Shown here: piece after piece, positions 26,580 to 34,947 of the stretch
Numbering within the stretch: the stretch's first letter is position 1
Layout of the letters: every line of letters begins with the position of its first letter
Source of the DNA: Chryseobacterium sp. BLS98
GTDB taxonomy: Bacteria > Bacteroidota > Bacteroidia > Flavobacteriales > Weeksellaceae
Reading direction: 5' to 3'
Assembly (NCBI RefSeq): GCF_001045445.1
Contig: NZ_LFNF01000004.1
Location: 223,893-287,892, forward strand
DNA length: 64,000 bases
Made by a program: the position numbers and the translations under genes
The notes under the pieces: model-generated
What the model was told of the DNA's origin: nothing
The model's database searches: none
The model's input: the letters and a program-made list of their open reading frames with translations, nothing else

Positions 26580-26599
26580 ATACTATGCATGCATAGTAT
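26580..26599. promoter_or_regulatory. MarR operator 2
   Basis: ATACTATGCATGCATAGTAT is a perfect 20-bp palindrome. Its centre is 83 bp from that of operator 1, close to eight helical turns, so two bound dimers would face the same side of the DNA and could form a loop. Confidence 0.75.
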
Positions 26600-26625
26600 G
26601 TGAAATATTCAATGTAAATGCGGTA

Positions 26626-27549
26626 TTAATGAATGTTTTTGACGAAATTAACTATTTCTTCGAAGGATTCATATTGATGCTTAGTGTCATCGGCGATAAT
26701 TTCCCAAAAACCGTTTTTATACTCAAAATTCAGGGCAGAAAGGTCTTTTTCAAAATTTTTCTGCAATAAAGAATACAGCATTTCCTTATGAACCTGTGGC
26801 GCCTGTATAGAAGGCGGAACAAAATCATCATTAACCTGAAACAATGAAACATTGGTAAGCTCCTCATGCTGCAGCAGCAAATCCTCTACAATCCCTGAAA
26901 AAAGCTGGTTGTCCTTTAGATACCAGATTTTGTCTGCAAACTCTTTGGCAAGTCTCCAGTCATGGGAAGAGAAAAGAATGATTTTTTGTTGCTTCTTAGC
27001 CAGTCTGCGAAGAGTCTTTAAGATAATAAGTTTGTTTTTTTCATCCAGATGAGTGGTTGGTTCATCCAGAATAATCACCGGAGAATTCTGGATAATGGCA
27101 CGGCCAATGAATGCTTTCTGCAGGTTTCCGTCCGAAAGGTTTTTAAGAAGAGTATGCTTATATTGATTAAGGTTCAGCTCATCAATAATATACGCTACTT
27201 CATCTCTGTCTTCTTTTCTAAGCTCAAAATAAAAAGGGTAGTAGATGTATTTTCCCAATGAAATAAGGTCTTCAACAGTATAATGTTGCGGAACATTTGA
27301 TTTCGAGAAAACCACAGCTATATTTTCAGCAATTTCTTTAACGGAAAGGTTCCTGATATTTTTATTATTGATAGAAATTTCACCGTTTAAAAGGGTAGTC
27401 TGATGTAAAATAGACTTGATAAGTGTTGTTTTTCCTACCCCATTATTTCCAATTAAAAGACATACATCACCCAGTTTCAAATCTGCACTGGCATTTGAAA
27501 TAAGGGTTTTGTTGTAGCCTATATTGGCTTGTTTGATTTGCAGGAACAT
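26626..27549 (-). CDS. FecE-type ABC transporter ATP-binding protein
   Basis: This 307-residue ATPase has Walker A GNNGVGKTTL near residue 38, the signature LSDGNLQKAF (LSGGQ variant), Walker B VIILDEPTTHLD and the switch SSHD. The FecE/BtuD layout ends near residue 230. Roughly 65 further residues follow (from PPSIQAPQVHKEM), longer than usual. It would power uptake of a siderophore, haem or cobalamin through the FecCD-type permease encoded 170 bp upstream. No periplasmic binding protein is encoded here. A long palindrome separates it from the permease gene. Confidence 0.85.
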   Translation of the reverse strand: MFLQIKQANIGYNKTLISNASADLKLGDVCLLIGNNGVGKTTLIKSILHQTTLLNGEISINNKNIRNLSVKEIAENIAVVFSKSNVPQHYTVEDLISLGKYIYYPFYFELRKEDRDEVAYIIDELNLNQYKHTLLKNLSDGNLQKAFIGRAIIQNSPVIILDEPTTHLDEKNKLIILKTLRRLAKKQQKIILFSSHDWRLAKEFADKIWYLKDNQLFSGIVEDLLLQHEELTNVSLFQVNDDFVPPSIQAPQVHKEMLYSLLQKNFEKDLSALNFEYKNGFWEIIADDTKHQYESFEEIVNFVKNIH

Positions 27550-27597
27550 TGAATATTGATTAATTGCTAAGGTGCATTGTTTACAAAAATACTATTT

Positions 27598-27652
27598 AAA
27601 TCTGTTTGATCTGCGAGCGTATATTTTTTCTCTAGCAGATCAAGCAGATCTT
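27598..27652. repeat. Long imperfect palindrome between permease and ATPase genes
   Basis: The arm 27598-27617 pairs with 27632-27652 at about 18 of 21 positions with one bulge. Both arms repeat the word GATCTGC. The loop is about 14 nt. It could act as an mRNA processing hairpin or partial terminator in the importer operon. Confidence 0.65.
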
Positions 27653-27720
27653 AATTTTTCATATGTTTTTATTGGGATGAATATATTTTAAATTCACAAT
27701 TGACCATTAACTTATTCACC

Positions 27721-28692
27721 TTACACTTTATTCTGTTTCAAAAGCATTAGTAAAATCACCGGTATACCAAACACAGAGCTTATCACATTTATAGGAATCT
27801 GTGTTTTTTCTGCAACTATAGAGAACAACAACATGATCAGCATGCCAAGAAACATATTCAGGATCCACTGCTGCCATAATTTGGACGGATTGTAGATTAA
27901 TCTGCAGAAATGGGGAACGATAATCCCGATAAATAAAATAGGTCCCAGAAAGGCAGTAATCGAAGCCGAAAGCAAAGAAGAGGCTGCAATGATCAGAACT
28001 TTCAGCTGATTGAGATTGACTCCTAAACTTTGGGCATAGGAAGTTCCCAATGAATTTCCGATCAGGGGTTTTATGGTTTTAAAACAAATAAAAATTCCTA
28101 CAAAAACAAGGATGGATAATACATAAATCTGATTTCTTGTCACCATATTATTGGCTCCGAAAGACCATAAAATATAGTTTTTCAGGCTTTGATTTTCCGC
28201 ATAAAACTGTAGAAGTGAAACCACGGCACCGGCAAATGCTGAAACCAGGAATCCAAATATAATCAGGTAAGATTTATCCTGAAATTTATTCGACATGGAA
28301 AGTAGAACCAGCATCAGCAAAAGACTTCCTGCAATGGCTGAAAGGCTGAGGAAACTGTTCTGCAGAAATTCCGGAATCAGAAAATCGTGGGAAAAGAAAA
28401 TATAAAATGCTACTGATAAGCTGGCTACAGAGGTAATTCCTAAAATATCAGGGCCCGCCAGGGGATTCTGAAAGTATTCCTGCATCAGAAATCCGGATGT
28501 AGGAATTGAAATTCCTGCCAGAAGCATTACCAGCACTCTGTTAATGCGGATTTCAGCAATCTGGCTTTGAGATGAATCCTGAAAAAAATCCTGGAAATTT
28601 AAACTTAAAAATCCTGTGTTCAGGTTGATGGCTACCGTAAGAATAATAGCAGCTATCAACAATAAACACAGAATTTTGAATTTTTTAGACAT
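27721..28692 (-). CDS. FecCD-family ABC transporter permease
   Basis: This 323-residue protein is almost entirely hydrophobic, with about nine to ten membrane segments. It carries FecCD/BtuC signatures (RINRVLVMLLAGISIPTSGFLMQEYFQNPLAGPDILGI and GPILFIGIIVPHFCRLI). It would form the homodimeric inner-membrane channel for a metal chelate or cobalamin. It starts 22 bp after the TlpA-like gene on the same strand and precedes the ATPase gene, so the three form an operon. The lack of a binding-protein gene means the substrate cannot be assigned. Confidence 0.9.
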   Translation of the reverse strand: MSKKFKILCLLLIAAIILTVAINLNTGFLSLNFQDFFQDSSQSQIAEIRINRVLVMLLAGISIPTSGFLMQEYFQNPLAGPDILGITSVASLSVAFYIFFSHDFLIPEFLQNSFLSLSAIAGSLLLMLVLLSMSNKFQDKSYLIIFGFLVSAFAGAVVSLLQFYAENQSLKNYILWSFGANNMVTRNQIYVLSILVFVGIFICFKTIKPLIGNSLGTSYAQSLGVNLNQLKVLIIAASSLLSASITAFLGPILFIGIIVPHFCRLIYNPSKLWQQWILNMFLGMLIMLLFSIVAEKTQIPINVISSVFGIPVILLMLLKQNKV

Positions 28693-28714
28693 GATCAGAA
28701 AGAATCTGGATGTT

Positions 28715-29275
28715 TTATTTTAAAAGGGCATCGATTTTAGAATTCAATACTTCTTCCGTCATCATTCCCAGATATTCATCGGTTTTGTCACCTTTTCTCA
28801 AATAAGTAAAAGGAATTGATCCGCCATCCCACTGCTTGAAGTTGTTACTGAAGAATGCAGCATCCAGTTTCTGGCCATCTAACAGAATAATATCTTTTGC
28901 AAGATTATTTTTCTGTGCAAATGTTTTTACAGAGGTATTCCATTCGGATTTATCGTCAAGGTTAATAAATGTAAATTTTACCGGCTTACCTTTTAGTTCC
29001 TCCATTTTATTCTTAAAATGAGGAATTTCCCTCATACAGGGTCCGCACCATGTGGCAAAGAAATTGGTAACGTATAAAGTGTCATTTTTCTGAGCTAAAT
29101 ATTTTCCAAGATTTTCCGGAGAAAGTTCTCTGGAAGTATAAGCTGCCGTTGCAGATGCTGTATGGTCTGTAACGGAAACTGAGTCTGCCACAGTAGTACC
29201 GTCCGTTTTCTGGCTTTCTTTTTTGCAGCTGTAAAGAGCAGTGAAAACAAGCGCGGATAAAATTATCTTCTTCAT
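28715..29275 (-). CDS. TlpA-family thioredoxin-like lipoprotein
   Basis: This 186-residue protein has a lipoprotein signal peptide (lipobox ending ALYSC, Cys17), a short linker rich in Ser/Thr, then a thioredoxin fold with the redox pair in ATWCGPC (Cys77 and Cys80) and a cis-proline in GGSIPFTYL. It would act in the periplasm, reducing or exchanging disulfides, for example in cytochrome c maturation. It is the first gene of the strand that continues into the FecCD importer, and is divergent from the reductase at 29308. Confidence 0.88.
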   Translation of the reverse strand: MKKIILSALVFTALYSCKKESQKTDGTTVADSVSVTDHTASATAAYTSRELSPENLGKYLAQKNDTLYVTNFFATWCGPCMREIPHFKNKMEELKGKPVKFTFINLDDKSEWNTSVKTFAQKNNLAKDIILLDGQKLDAAFFSNNFKQWDGGSIPFTYLRKGDKTDEYLGMMTEEVLNSKIDALLK

Positions 29276-29290
29276 AAATTATTTTTTGAC

Positions 29291-29298
29291 TATTTTTG
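29291..29298 (+). promoter_or_regulatory. Candidate -7 element for the flavin/2Fe-2S reductase gene
   Basis: TATTTTTG matches TAnnTTTG and lies 9 bp before the ATG at 29308, implying a very short leader. No -33 element at good spacing. Confidence 0.4.
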
Positions 29299-29307
29299 AA
29301 TTGAAGT

Positions 29308-30432
29308 ATGGAACAACAAATCTATAAAGGGAAACTGATACAGTTTCATCCGTTAAAAATAGCGAAAAAGGAACAACTGACCAAAAATACTTTTTCTCTG
29401 GAATTCGAGATCCCGGGGAGTTTGCAGGAGAATTTCAGGTTTGAGGCGGGGCAGTTTGTAAGCATAAAATTTATTGCTCATGGCCAGGAAGTTATTAATG
29501 ATTACTCAATGACTTCGGCGCCTTACGAGAAAAAAATTTCCCTGGGAATAAAGATCAACTCATCTGAAGGTGCTACTTCAGAGCTGTTTAAAAATTATCA
29601 TGTTGGAGATGAATTAATGGTCGGGGAGCCTTCCGGAAGATTTACCCTGGTTTCCAAACCGAGCGAATTCAGGACGATTGTTGCATTTGCAGCAGGAATA
29701 GGAATCACCCCGATCCTGAGCCATTTTAAGAATATTCTTCACACAGAACCGAGAACCAGACTTTTTCTGTTTTTTGGAAATAAAAGTTCCGAGGAGCTTA
29801 TTTACAGAGAACAGCTTGATAATCTTGCCAGAATCTATGACGACAGGCTTCAGATCTTCTACTTCTTTTCGCAGGAGAAAACAGCTGACCGGTTTTTCTT
29901 CGGGAGACTGGATGAAAAGAAACTGAATCTGATCATTAATCAGATTCTGCATCTTGATGATACCGATGAGGAATCTACGATTTGGGATGCGGTAGATGAA
30001 GTCCTGATATGCGGAAAAGGAGAGATGATCAGATCATTGGCTAACGCCTGCTATCACCATGGGATTCCGAAAAAGAACATTCATTTTGAGCTTTTTGAAG
30101 AATATAATGATGATATCTATCCTGTAGAAAAGGAGTTCCCATTGATCGAAAATATAGAGGTGGCGTTCAAAATACTTGGAAAAGAATATGAGACCCATCT
30201 TCCTGACAATAGAGAAAAGATCCTGCAGCAGCTTCTGATCCAGAATTTTCCGGTGCCTTACTCATGCAAATCCGGCATCTGCGGCAGCTGCGAATGTTAT
30301 CTTGAAGAAGGTGAAGTGGAACTTCTTGAGAATGAATATCTGACGGAAAAGGAAGAGCGACAGGGGAAAATATTAGCTTGCATGTCTATTGTAAAAAGTA
30401 AGAAAATAAAGCTTAACTTTGATCTTAGTTGA
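29308..30432 (+). CDS. Ferredoxin-NADP reductase-like flavoprotein with C-terminal 2Fe-2S domain (PaaE-like)
   Basis: The 374-residue protein has three parts. The first is an FAD-binding barrel (AGQFVSIKF, NDYSMTSAP). The second is an NAD(P)-binding domain (FAAGIGITPILSHFKNIL). The third is a plant-type 2Fe-2S ferredoxin domain with ligands Cys320, Cys325, Cys328 and Cys358 (CKSGICGSC and LACMS). This is the architecture of PaaE, the electron-supplying subunit of phenylacetyl-CoA epoxidase, and of related reductases. The paaABCD genes are not beside it, so it probably feeds electrons to another oxygenase or desaturase. Its stop overlaps the TTG start of the next gene. Confidence 0.87.
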   Translation: MEQQIYKGKLIQFHPLKIAKKEQLTKNTFSLEFEIPGSLQENFRFEAGQFVSIKFIAHGQEVINDYSMTSAPYEKKISLGIKINSSEGATSELFKNYHVGDELMVGEPSGRFTLVSKPSEFRTIVAFAAGIGITPILSHFKNILHTEPRTRLFLFFGNKSSEELIYREQLDNLARIYDDRLQIFYFFSQEKTADRFFFGRLDEKKLNLIINQILHLDDTDEESTIWDAVDEVLICGKGEMIRSLANACYHHGIPKKNIHFELFEEYNDDIYPVEKEFPLIENIEVAFKILGKEYETHLPDNREKILQQLLIQNFPVPYSCKSGICGSCECYLEEGEVELLENEYLTEKEERQGKILACMSIVKSKKIKLNFDLS

Positions 30433-31046
30433 GAATCATCAGGAACATATTTAACTTGGGTTTTGTATCGGCAGAAATAGGCATTCTGCTGATATGTCTT
30501 TGTAATGCATGGGTGTTCGGGCTCACGAACGGGCGTACCTATACCAAGATTTCTAAAATTCCGCCCCGGGAAATTGCCCTTGTTTTAGGAACTTCACCTA
30601 AAATGAGATCAGGACAGTCCAATCCTTATTTTACAAAAAGGATGGATGCGGCGGCACTTCTTTACCATCATGGTAAAATCAAAAAAATTATTGTAAGCGG
30701 AGAAAAGAGTAAAGGGTACAACGAGCCTGCTGCCATGAAGAATTACCTGGTGAACCAGGAAGGAGTTCCCGAAGATATCATCATTGAAGATCCTAAAGGT
30801 TTTAATACCTATAAAAGCATTTTGCGCTGTAAAGATGTCTACAAAAAGAAAGACGTGATTATTGTGTCACAGGGCTTCCATAACCTCCGTGCCTTGTTTT
30901 TTGCAAGAAATAATAATATGAATGCCCTTGGATTCGATGCACAGGATGTTACAAAGCCCGAAAGCTACTACAGAAACCAGATCAGGGAAATACTCGCCAG
31001 AGTGATTGCTGTAGTTTACTTCATATTGGGAATTTCTCCGGATTAG
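30429..31046 (+). CDS. SanA/YdcF/ElyC family membrane protein
   Basis: This 205-residue protein has one N-terminal membrane segment (about residues 9-30) and a DUF218 domain. The domain contains ALVLGTSPKMRSG, IKKIIVSGEKS, EPAAMKNYL, IIIEDPKGFNTYKSI and IIVSQGFHNLRALF. SanA affects vancomycin resistance at high temperature and ElyC affects envelope polymer synthesis; the molecular function is not firmly known. The start is a TTG that overlaps the preceding TGA stop (TTGA), indicating coupled translation. Its stop overlaps tamL, which converges from the right, by 4 bp. Confidence 0.85.
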   Translation: MRIIRNIFNLGFVSAEIGILLICLCNAWVFGLTNGRTYTKISKIPPREIALVLGTSPKMRSGQSNPYFTKRMDAAALLYHHGKIKKIIVSGEKSKGYNEPAAMKNYLVNQEGVPEDIIIEDPKGFNTYKSILRCKDVYKKKDVIIVSQGFHNLRALFFARNNNMNALGFDAQDVTKPESYYRNQIREILARVIAVVYFILGISPD

Positions 31047-33643
31047 AAAGGATATCCGAATGCGATATTCAATGTTGGCTTAAAAGGTTGGAAATTTTTA
31101 AACCTCCATCGGTCACCTTCAGGTTTGTTCGGATCGTAGATCTTATAGGCAAGATCAAGTCTGAAAGTAATGTAGGCAACATTTACCCTTAGGCCGAATC
31201 CACTTCCGATTCCCATTTGTCCTAAAAATTTATTGAATTTGAATTCATCACCGTAGCCATCATTATAGTTTTTAAGACTCCATGTATTTCCGATATCTGT
31301 AAATAAAGCTCCTTCATACATTTCATTGAAAGGAATTCTATATTCAATATTGGTAGTAAGCTTTACATTATCAGTCATATAAGTACGGACTCTTTCATCC
31401 ACCTGAGAGTCTGCCGGACCCAATCCTCCAAAAGCCACCCATGCTCTGATATCATTGGATCCTCCGTTGAAATAAGACTTGATGACAGGCATATTGGTGG
31501 AGTTTCCGAAAGGAATCCCAACTCCGATGAATTGGCGTAAAACCAAGGTCTGATTGCCGTTGAACTTAAAATATTTTCTGGTGTCAATATCAAATTTTAC
31601 GAACTGGGCATAAGGGATTCCAAAAATAGTTCTTTGTGGGCTTGTTACAACACCACCTTCATCTCTTTTTTGGTTGAAGATACTTAAAATATTACCCGCA
31701 AGCTCTACCTTACCATTGAAATAAAATGCATTAGGATAATCTTTTTTACCAATTTCATTGTAAACAAAATTATAAATCATTGACGAAATAAGGACATCCT
31801 GAGTTTGCCTGTCTTTATTTACAAGGGTTCCTTTGAAGGCAGTAAGGAGGTCCTGTCCCTGCTGGTCAAGCGTTCCCTGGTAGTTGGCATCTTCAACAAT
31901 CCGTTTCGAAACATTGTCTAGGCTGAGTTCCCCGGAAAGGTATTTTTGCCCGGTAACAGGATCATAGGTGAAATAGCTTGCAAGGATATCATCCTTTATG
32001 ATTTCGTCATTACTGAAGTAGTCATAATAAGCATCTTTATTTTTTGTAAGACTGATCTGTGTATTGAAAAGGGTCAGCCTGTGTGACACCTGATCATTAA
32101 CATTGGCCTGGTAATTTAATCCCGTATTGAAGTTGACCCTTCCCAAACCGATATTATTCTGTACAGAAGCTCCTAAAAGGATAGAGGAGGTTGGGGTATA
32201 TCTTTTAGGGAGAAGCTTATAATAATTGAAGGGAAGCAGAAGTCTTGGGAAATTAAGAGAAGCCTGTGCCGAAATTTCATAGGCAAGCTCCCTTTTACTA
32301 ATATCCTTTGTACTTCTGATAGACCCGAATGTTCCTGAAATACTTGTTGAAAGGTTTTCTGCCCCGCGGAAAACATTCCTTGTGGTAAGGTCTACAGAAG
32401 GAGATATCCCAAGATTCAGAATCTGAGAATAGTTGATGTCTGTTCCCAGTTTCAGCTCATATTTCGGAAGCGGTTTCAATAGGTATAAAACATCAACAAT
32501 GCTGTCATTAGGTGACATTCCACCCCCTCTTCTTAAGGAATCTCTTGCTTTCAGAATACTGAAATTATTCATGGCAATGAAATTTCTTTTTGTAAGATCA
32601 AGGGCTTTCTGGTCATAAACTTTCTTGTTGTCTACAATCACTGCTCTCCATAAAGAAGACGTTTTATAGCTGTCGTCCATTTTATGGAACCTTATTCTTC
32701 TTAAACTATCCTTAACAGTATTTTTCGGAAAATCGCTGGCTTCGTTCACAATGGCAACATCAATATTTCCAAAGGTTGCCACTTTATAAGGGTGATCGGC
32801 CGAATCTTTATGGATTTCCAGCGTAAGAGGGACTTGTTTTCTGCTTTTCAGTGAATCTGCTACGAAATAGATTTCTTCGTTAGAACTGTTAAATCTGTAA
32901 TAACCGTTTTCTCGCATCAAATCAGTGATCCGGGTTACTTCTTTCTCAAGAACGGTCTGGTCCAGTCTCTGTCCGGACCGGATAAGACTTTTATCAAGTT
33001 TCTGCCAGTAAAGACCTTTTACGGTAGGGTCTGTAATGTTATAATAATAATCTTTAATGTAAGTAGGGTCATTGTGCCTGATGAAATAATTAACGGCTGC
33101 TTTTTTGGATGCAGTGTCAATCGCATGTTTAAAGTCAACCTTGGCATCCCAAAAACCCCGGTAAACAAGTCTTTTTTTGATAGATTCCGCACTTTTTTCA
33201 CTTCTTGTCTGGTCCAGGATCACTGGTGGAGTTCCCCAGCTGTGCAGTAAACGGTCCATAAAAAGTGTTTTTCCTACACTGCTTTTCATATCATATTTAA
33301 GGAAAAGAGAATCTCTTAATTTCTGATTTCTCATTTCACTCGGGTACGTCATGTATTCGTTGAGTAAAGTATCATATTTAGGATTGGCCATATTGTAAAA
33401 CCCTAAACTCAAAGGCATGAAAAGAAGCTGCTTTTTATTGGGTTTCTGCTGAACATAATCTTTCAGTTCTTCATCGAAGGATTCTTTCTTATCTTCAAAC
33501 TTAAAGTTGTTCTTGGTAAGCAGATATTCACCCTCCGGAACTTTTTTAGTTGTACTGCAGGCATAAAGGAGACCAACAAATGTTGCAAATGAGATAATTT
33601 TATAATATTTTTGAGGAGAATTCTTATAATGCTTACAGCTCAT
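31043..33643 (-). CDS. tamL: TamL, lipoprotein form of the TamA outer membrane assembly protein
   Basis: This 866-residue protein has a lipoprotein signal peptide (lipobox LLYAC, Cys29), POTRA-like repeats in the first half (starting KVPEGEYLLTKNNF), and a C-terminal Omp85 barrel (about residues 430-866). The barrel includes the GSNDIRAWVAFGGLGP segment and the aromatic last strand (LNIAFGYPF). In Bacteroidota the lipidated TamA homologue is called TamL and works with TamB in outer membrane protein or lipid transport. No tamB is seen next to it. The first 15 bp of its coding sequence overlap the start of the divergent methyltransferase gene. Confidence 0.87.
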   Translation of the reverse strand: MSCKHYKNSPQKYYKIISFATFVGLLYACSTTKKVPEGEYLLTKNNFKFEDKKESFDEELKDYVQQKPNKKQLLFMPLSLGFYNMANPKYDTLLNEYMTYPSEMRNQKLRDSLFLKYDMKSSVGKTLFMDRLLHSWGTPPVILDQTRSEKSAESIKKRLVYRGFWDAKVDFKHAIDTASKKAAVNYFIRHNDPTYIKDYYYNITDPTVKGLYWQKLDKSLIRSGQRLDQTVLEKEVTRITDLMRENGYYRFNSSNEEIYFVADSLKSRKQVPLTLEIHKDSADHPYKVATFGNIDVAIVNEASDFPKNTVKDSLRRIRFHKMDDSYKTSSLWRAVIVDNKKVYDQKALDLTKRNFIAMNNFSILKARDSLRRGGGMSPNDSIVDVLYLLKPLPKYELKLGTDINYSQILNLGISPSVDLTTRNVFRGAENLSTSISGTFGSIRSTKDISKRELAYEISAQASLNFPRLLLPFNYYKLLPKRYTPTSSILLGASVQNNIGLGRVNFNTGLNYQANVNDQVSHRLTLFNTQISLTKNKDAYYDYFSNDEIIKDDILASYFTYDPVTGQKYLSGELSLDNVSKRIVEDANYQGTLDQQGQDLLTAFKGTLVNKDRQTQDVLISSMIYNFVYNEIGKKDYPNAFYFNGKVELAGNILSIFNQKRDEGGVVTSPQRTIFGIPYAQFVKFDIDTRKYFKFNGNQTLVLRQFIGVGIPFGNSTNMPVIKSYFNGGSNDIRAWVAFGGLGPADSQVDERVRTYMTDNVKLTTNIEYRIPFNEMYEGALFTDIGNTWSLKNYNDGYGDEFKFNKFLGQMGIGSGFGLRVNVAYITFRLDLAYKIYDPNKPEGDRWRFKNFQPFKPTLNIAFGYPF

Positions 33644-34354
33644 ACAATAAAAATTTTACAGTCTTTAGATAAAAAGAAGTTCAGACAAAAATACAATTTG
33701 TTTTTGGTTGAAGGTAATAAAATCATTTGTGAACTTTCTGAATCTAAATTTAAAGTTAAAGAAATATTTTCTACCGATCCGCAAAAATTGGACCGGACAG
33801 ATTCCCCCGTTATCCAGATCACTGAAAATGAGCTGAAAAAAATCAGTTTCCTTAAGACTCCTAAAGATTCTGTGGCAGTTTGTTACCTTCCTGAAGAAGA
33901 AGAAAAAGGGGAGAAGGATATTCAACTGATTCTTGACGGAATCCAGGATCCCGGCAACCTTGGTACGATGATCCGTTTAGCCGATTGGTTTGGAATAGAA
34001 CAGATTATCTGCAGCGAAGATACTGTAGATGTTTATAATCCTAAAGTGATTCAGGCTACAATGGGGTCTTTTACCCGGGTAAATATTATTTATACTGACC
34101 TTGTGGAATATCTGTCAAAAACAGAAAACGTCAATATCGGAACGGATATGGAAGGAGAAAATATATATGATTTTGAAAGGCCTGAAAAAATGAATCTTAT
34201 CCTTGGTAACGAAGGAAACGGAATGAGACCGGAAACGGAGAAGATGCTCCAGAAATGCATCACGATTCCAAGGTTCGGGAAATCCCAGTCAACAGAAAGC
34301 CTGAATGTTTCTATGGCTGCAGGAATTATATTGGGACAGCTGTTCAGTAAGTAG
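33629..34354 (+). CDS. TrmH/SpoU family RNA 2'-O-methyltransferase
   Basis: The protein of about 241 residues has an N-terminal substrate-binding domain (KFRQKYNLFLVEGNKIICEL) and a SPOUT knot domain: LILDGIQDPGNLGTMIRLADWFG (motif 1), MNLILGNEGNGM (motif 2) and IPRFGKSQSTESLNVSMAAGIIL (motif 3). It would methylate a ribose in rRNA or tRNA with S-adenosylmethionine. I chose ATG 33629 (MLTAHTIKILQSLDKK) over 33611 as the natural family start. The 5' ends of this gene and tamL overlap, so their promoters must lie inside each other's coding sequence. Confidence 0.9.
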   Translation: MLTAHTIKILQSLDKKKFRQKYNLFLVEGNKIICELSESKFKVKEIFSTDPQKLDRTDSPVIQITENELKKISFLKTPKDSVAVCYLPEEEEKGEKDIQLILDGIQDPGNLGTMIRLADWFGIEQIICSEDTVDVYNPKVIQATMGSFTRVNIIYTDLVEYLSKTENVNIGTDMEGENIYDFERPEKMNLILGNEGNGMRPETEKMLQKCITIPRFGKSQSTESLNVSMAAGIILGQLFSK

Positions 34355-34359
34355 ACTTA

Positions 34360-34443
34360 AGATATAAGACATCAGATTTCAGACTTTGAATATTGAGTGA
34401 CAGATTGATCACAACTAATACTTCTGAAATCTGATATCTTGTT
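34360..34443. repeat. Long imperfect palindrome between convergent genes
   Basis: ATCAGATTTCAGA at 34371-34383 pairs perfectly with TCTGAAATCTGAT at 34423-34435, with weaker matches continuing outward (GATAT with ATATC). The loop is about 40 nt. It may end transcription from both sides. Confidence 0.7.
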
Positions 34444-34446
34444 AAA

Positions 34447-34944
34447 CTATATCAACTGTTCCAGGCTCGAAACACTTTTGTTTTTCTGGTATACCTCAAG
34501 TTTTTTTCTCACATATTTAAGGGCAATAGGAGCGAGGTAGATCATGGCTGCACCCAGAAGTTTTTTCTTCCAGTTAGGGCTTTTCATGTTCTTTTTGGCA
34601 TAGTTGCCCACCAAAGCTGTGATTCCAAGCTTTATAAGGCTGTCTGTCACATTCCCGCCCAATGCAGTACTCGCAATTCCCACAGCCGTTTGTTTATTGA
34701 TGAACATATCTTTCACCTCGGAGGTAAGCTGCCTGGCAATAACATCTTTTCGGAGAACTACTTTTTCGTCACCGTCATCATCTACTTTTTCCTGCAGATA
34801 CTGATCGGTAAGACCATTGGTGAATGCGCTCAGGCTTTCTTTTGTATTTTTAAAAGTAAGAAGGTCTTCCAGATCATTAATCTCGCTTTTAAGCAATTTT
34901 TTCTTTCTTCTCAATTCTTCAATGCTTTCGTAATTTCTGCCCAT
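34447..34944 (-). CDS. Hypothetical protein with N-terminal coiled coil, in a holin-like gene pair
   Basis: I do not recognise a named family. The 165-residue product begins with a charged helix (ESIEELRRKKKLLKSEINDLEDLL) likely to form a coiled coil. A basic and acidic middle follows, then two moderately hydrophobic helices (AVGIASTALGGNVTDSLIKLGITALVGNYA and LLGAAMIYLAPIALKYV) that could touch or cross the membrane. It starts 3 bp after the holin-like gene, so the two are surely co-transcribed and probably act together in the envelope. Confidence 0.65.
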   Translation of the reverse strand: MGRNYESIEELRRKKKLLKSEINDLEDLLTFKNTKESLSAFTNGLTDQYLQEKVDDDGDEKVVLRKDVIARQLTSEVKDMFINKQTAVGIASTALGGNVTDSLIKLGITALVGNYAKKNMKSPNWKKKLLGAAMIYLAPIALKYVRKKLEVYQKNKSVSSLEQLI

Positions 34945-34947
34945 AGC

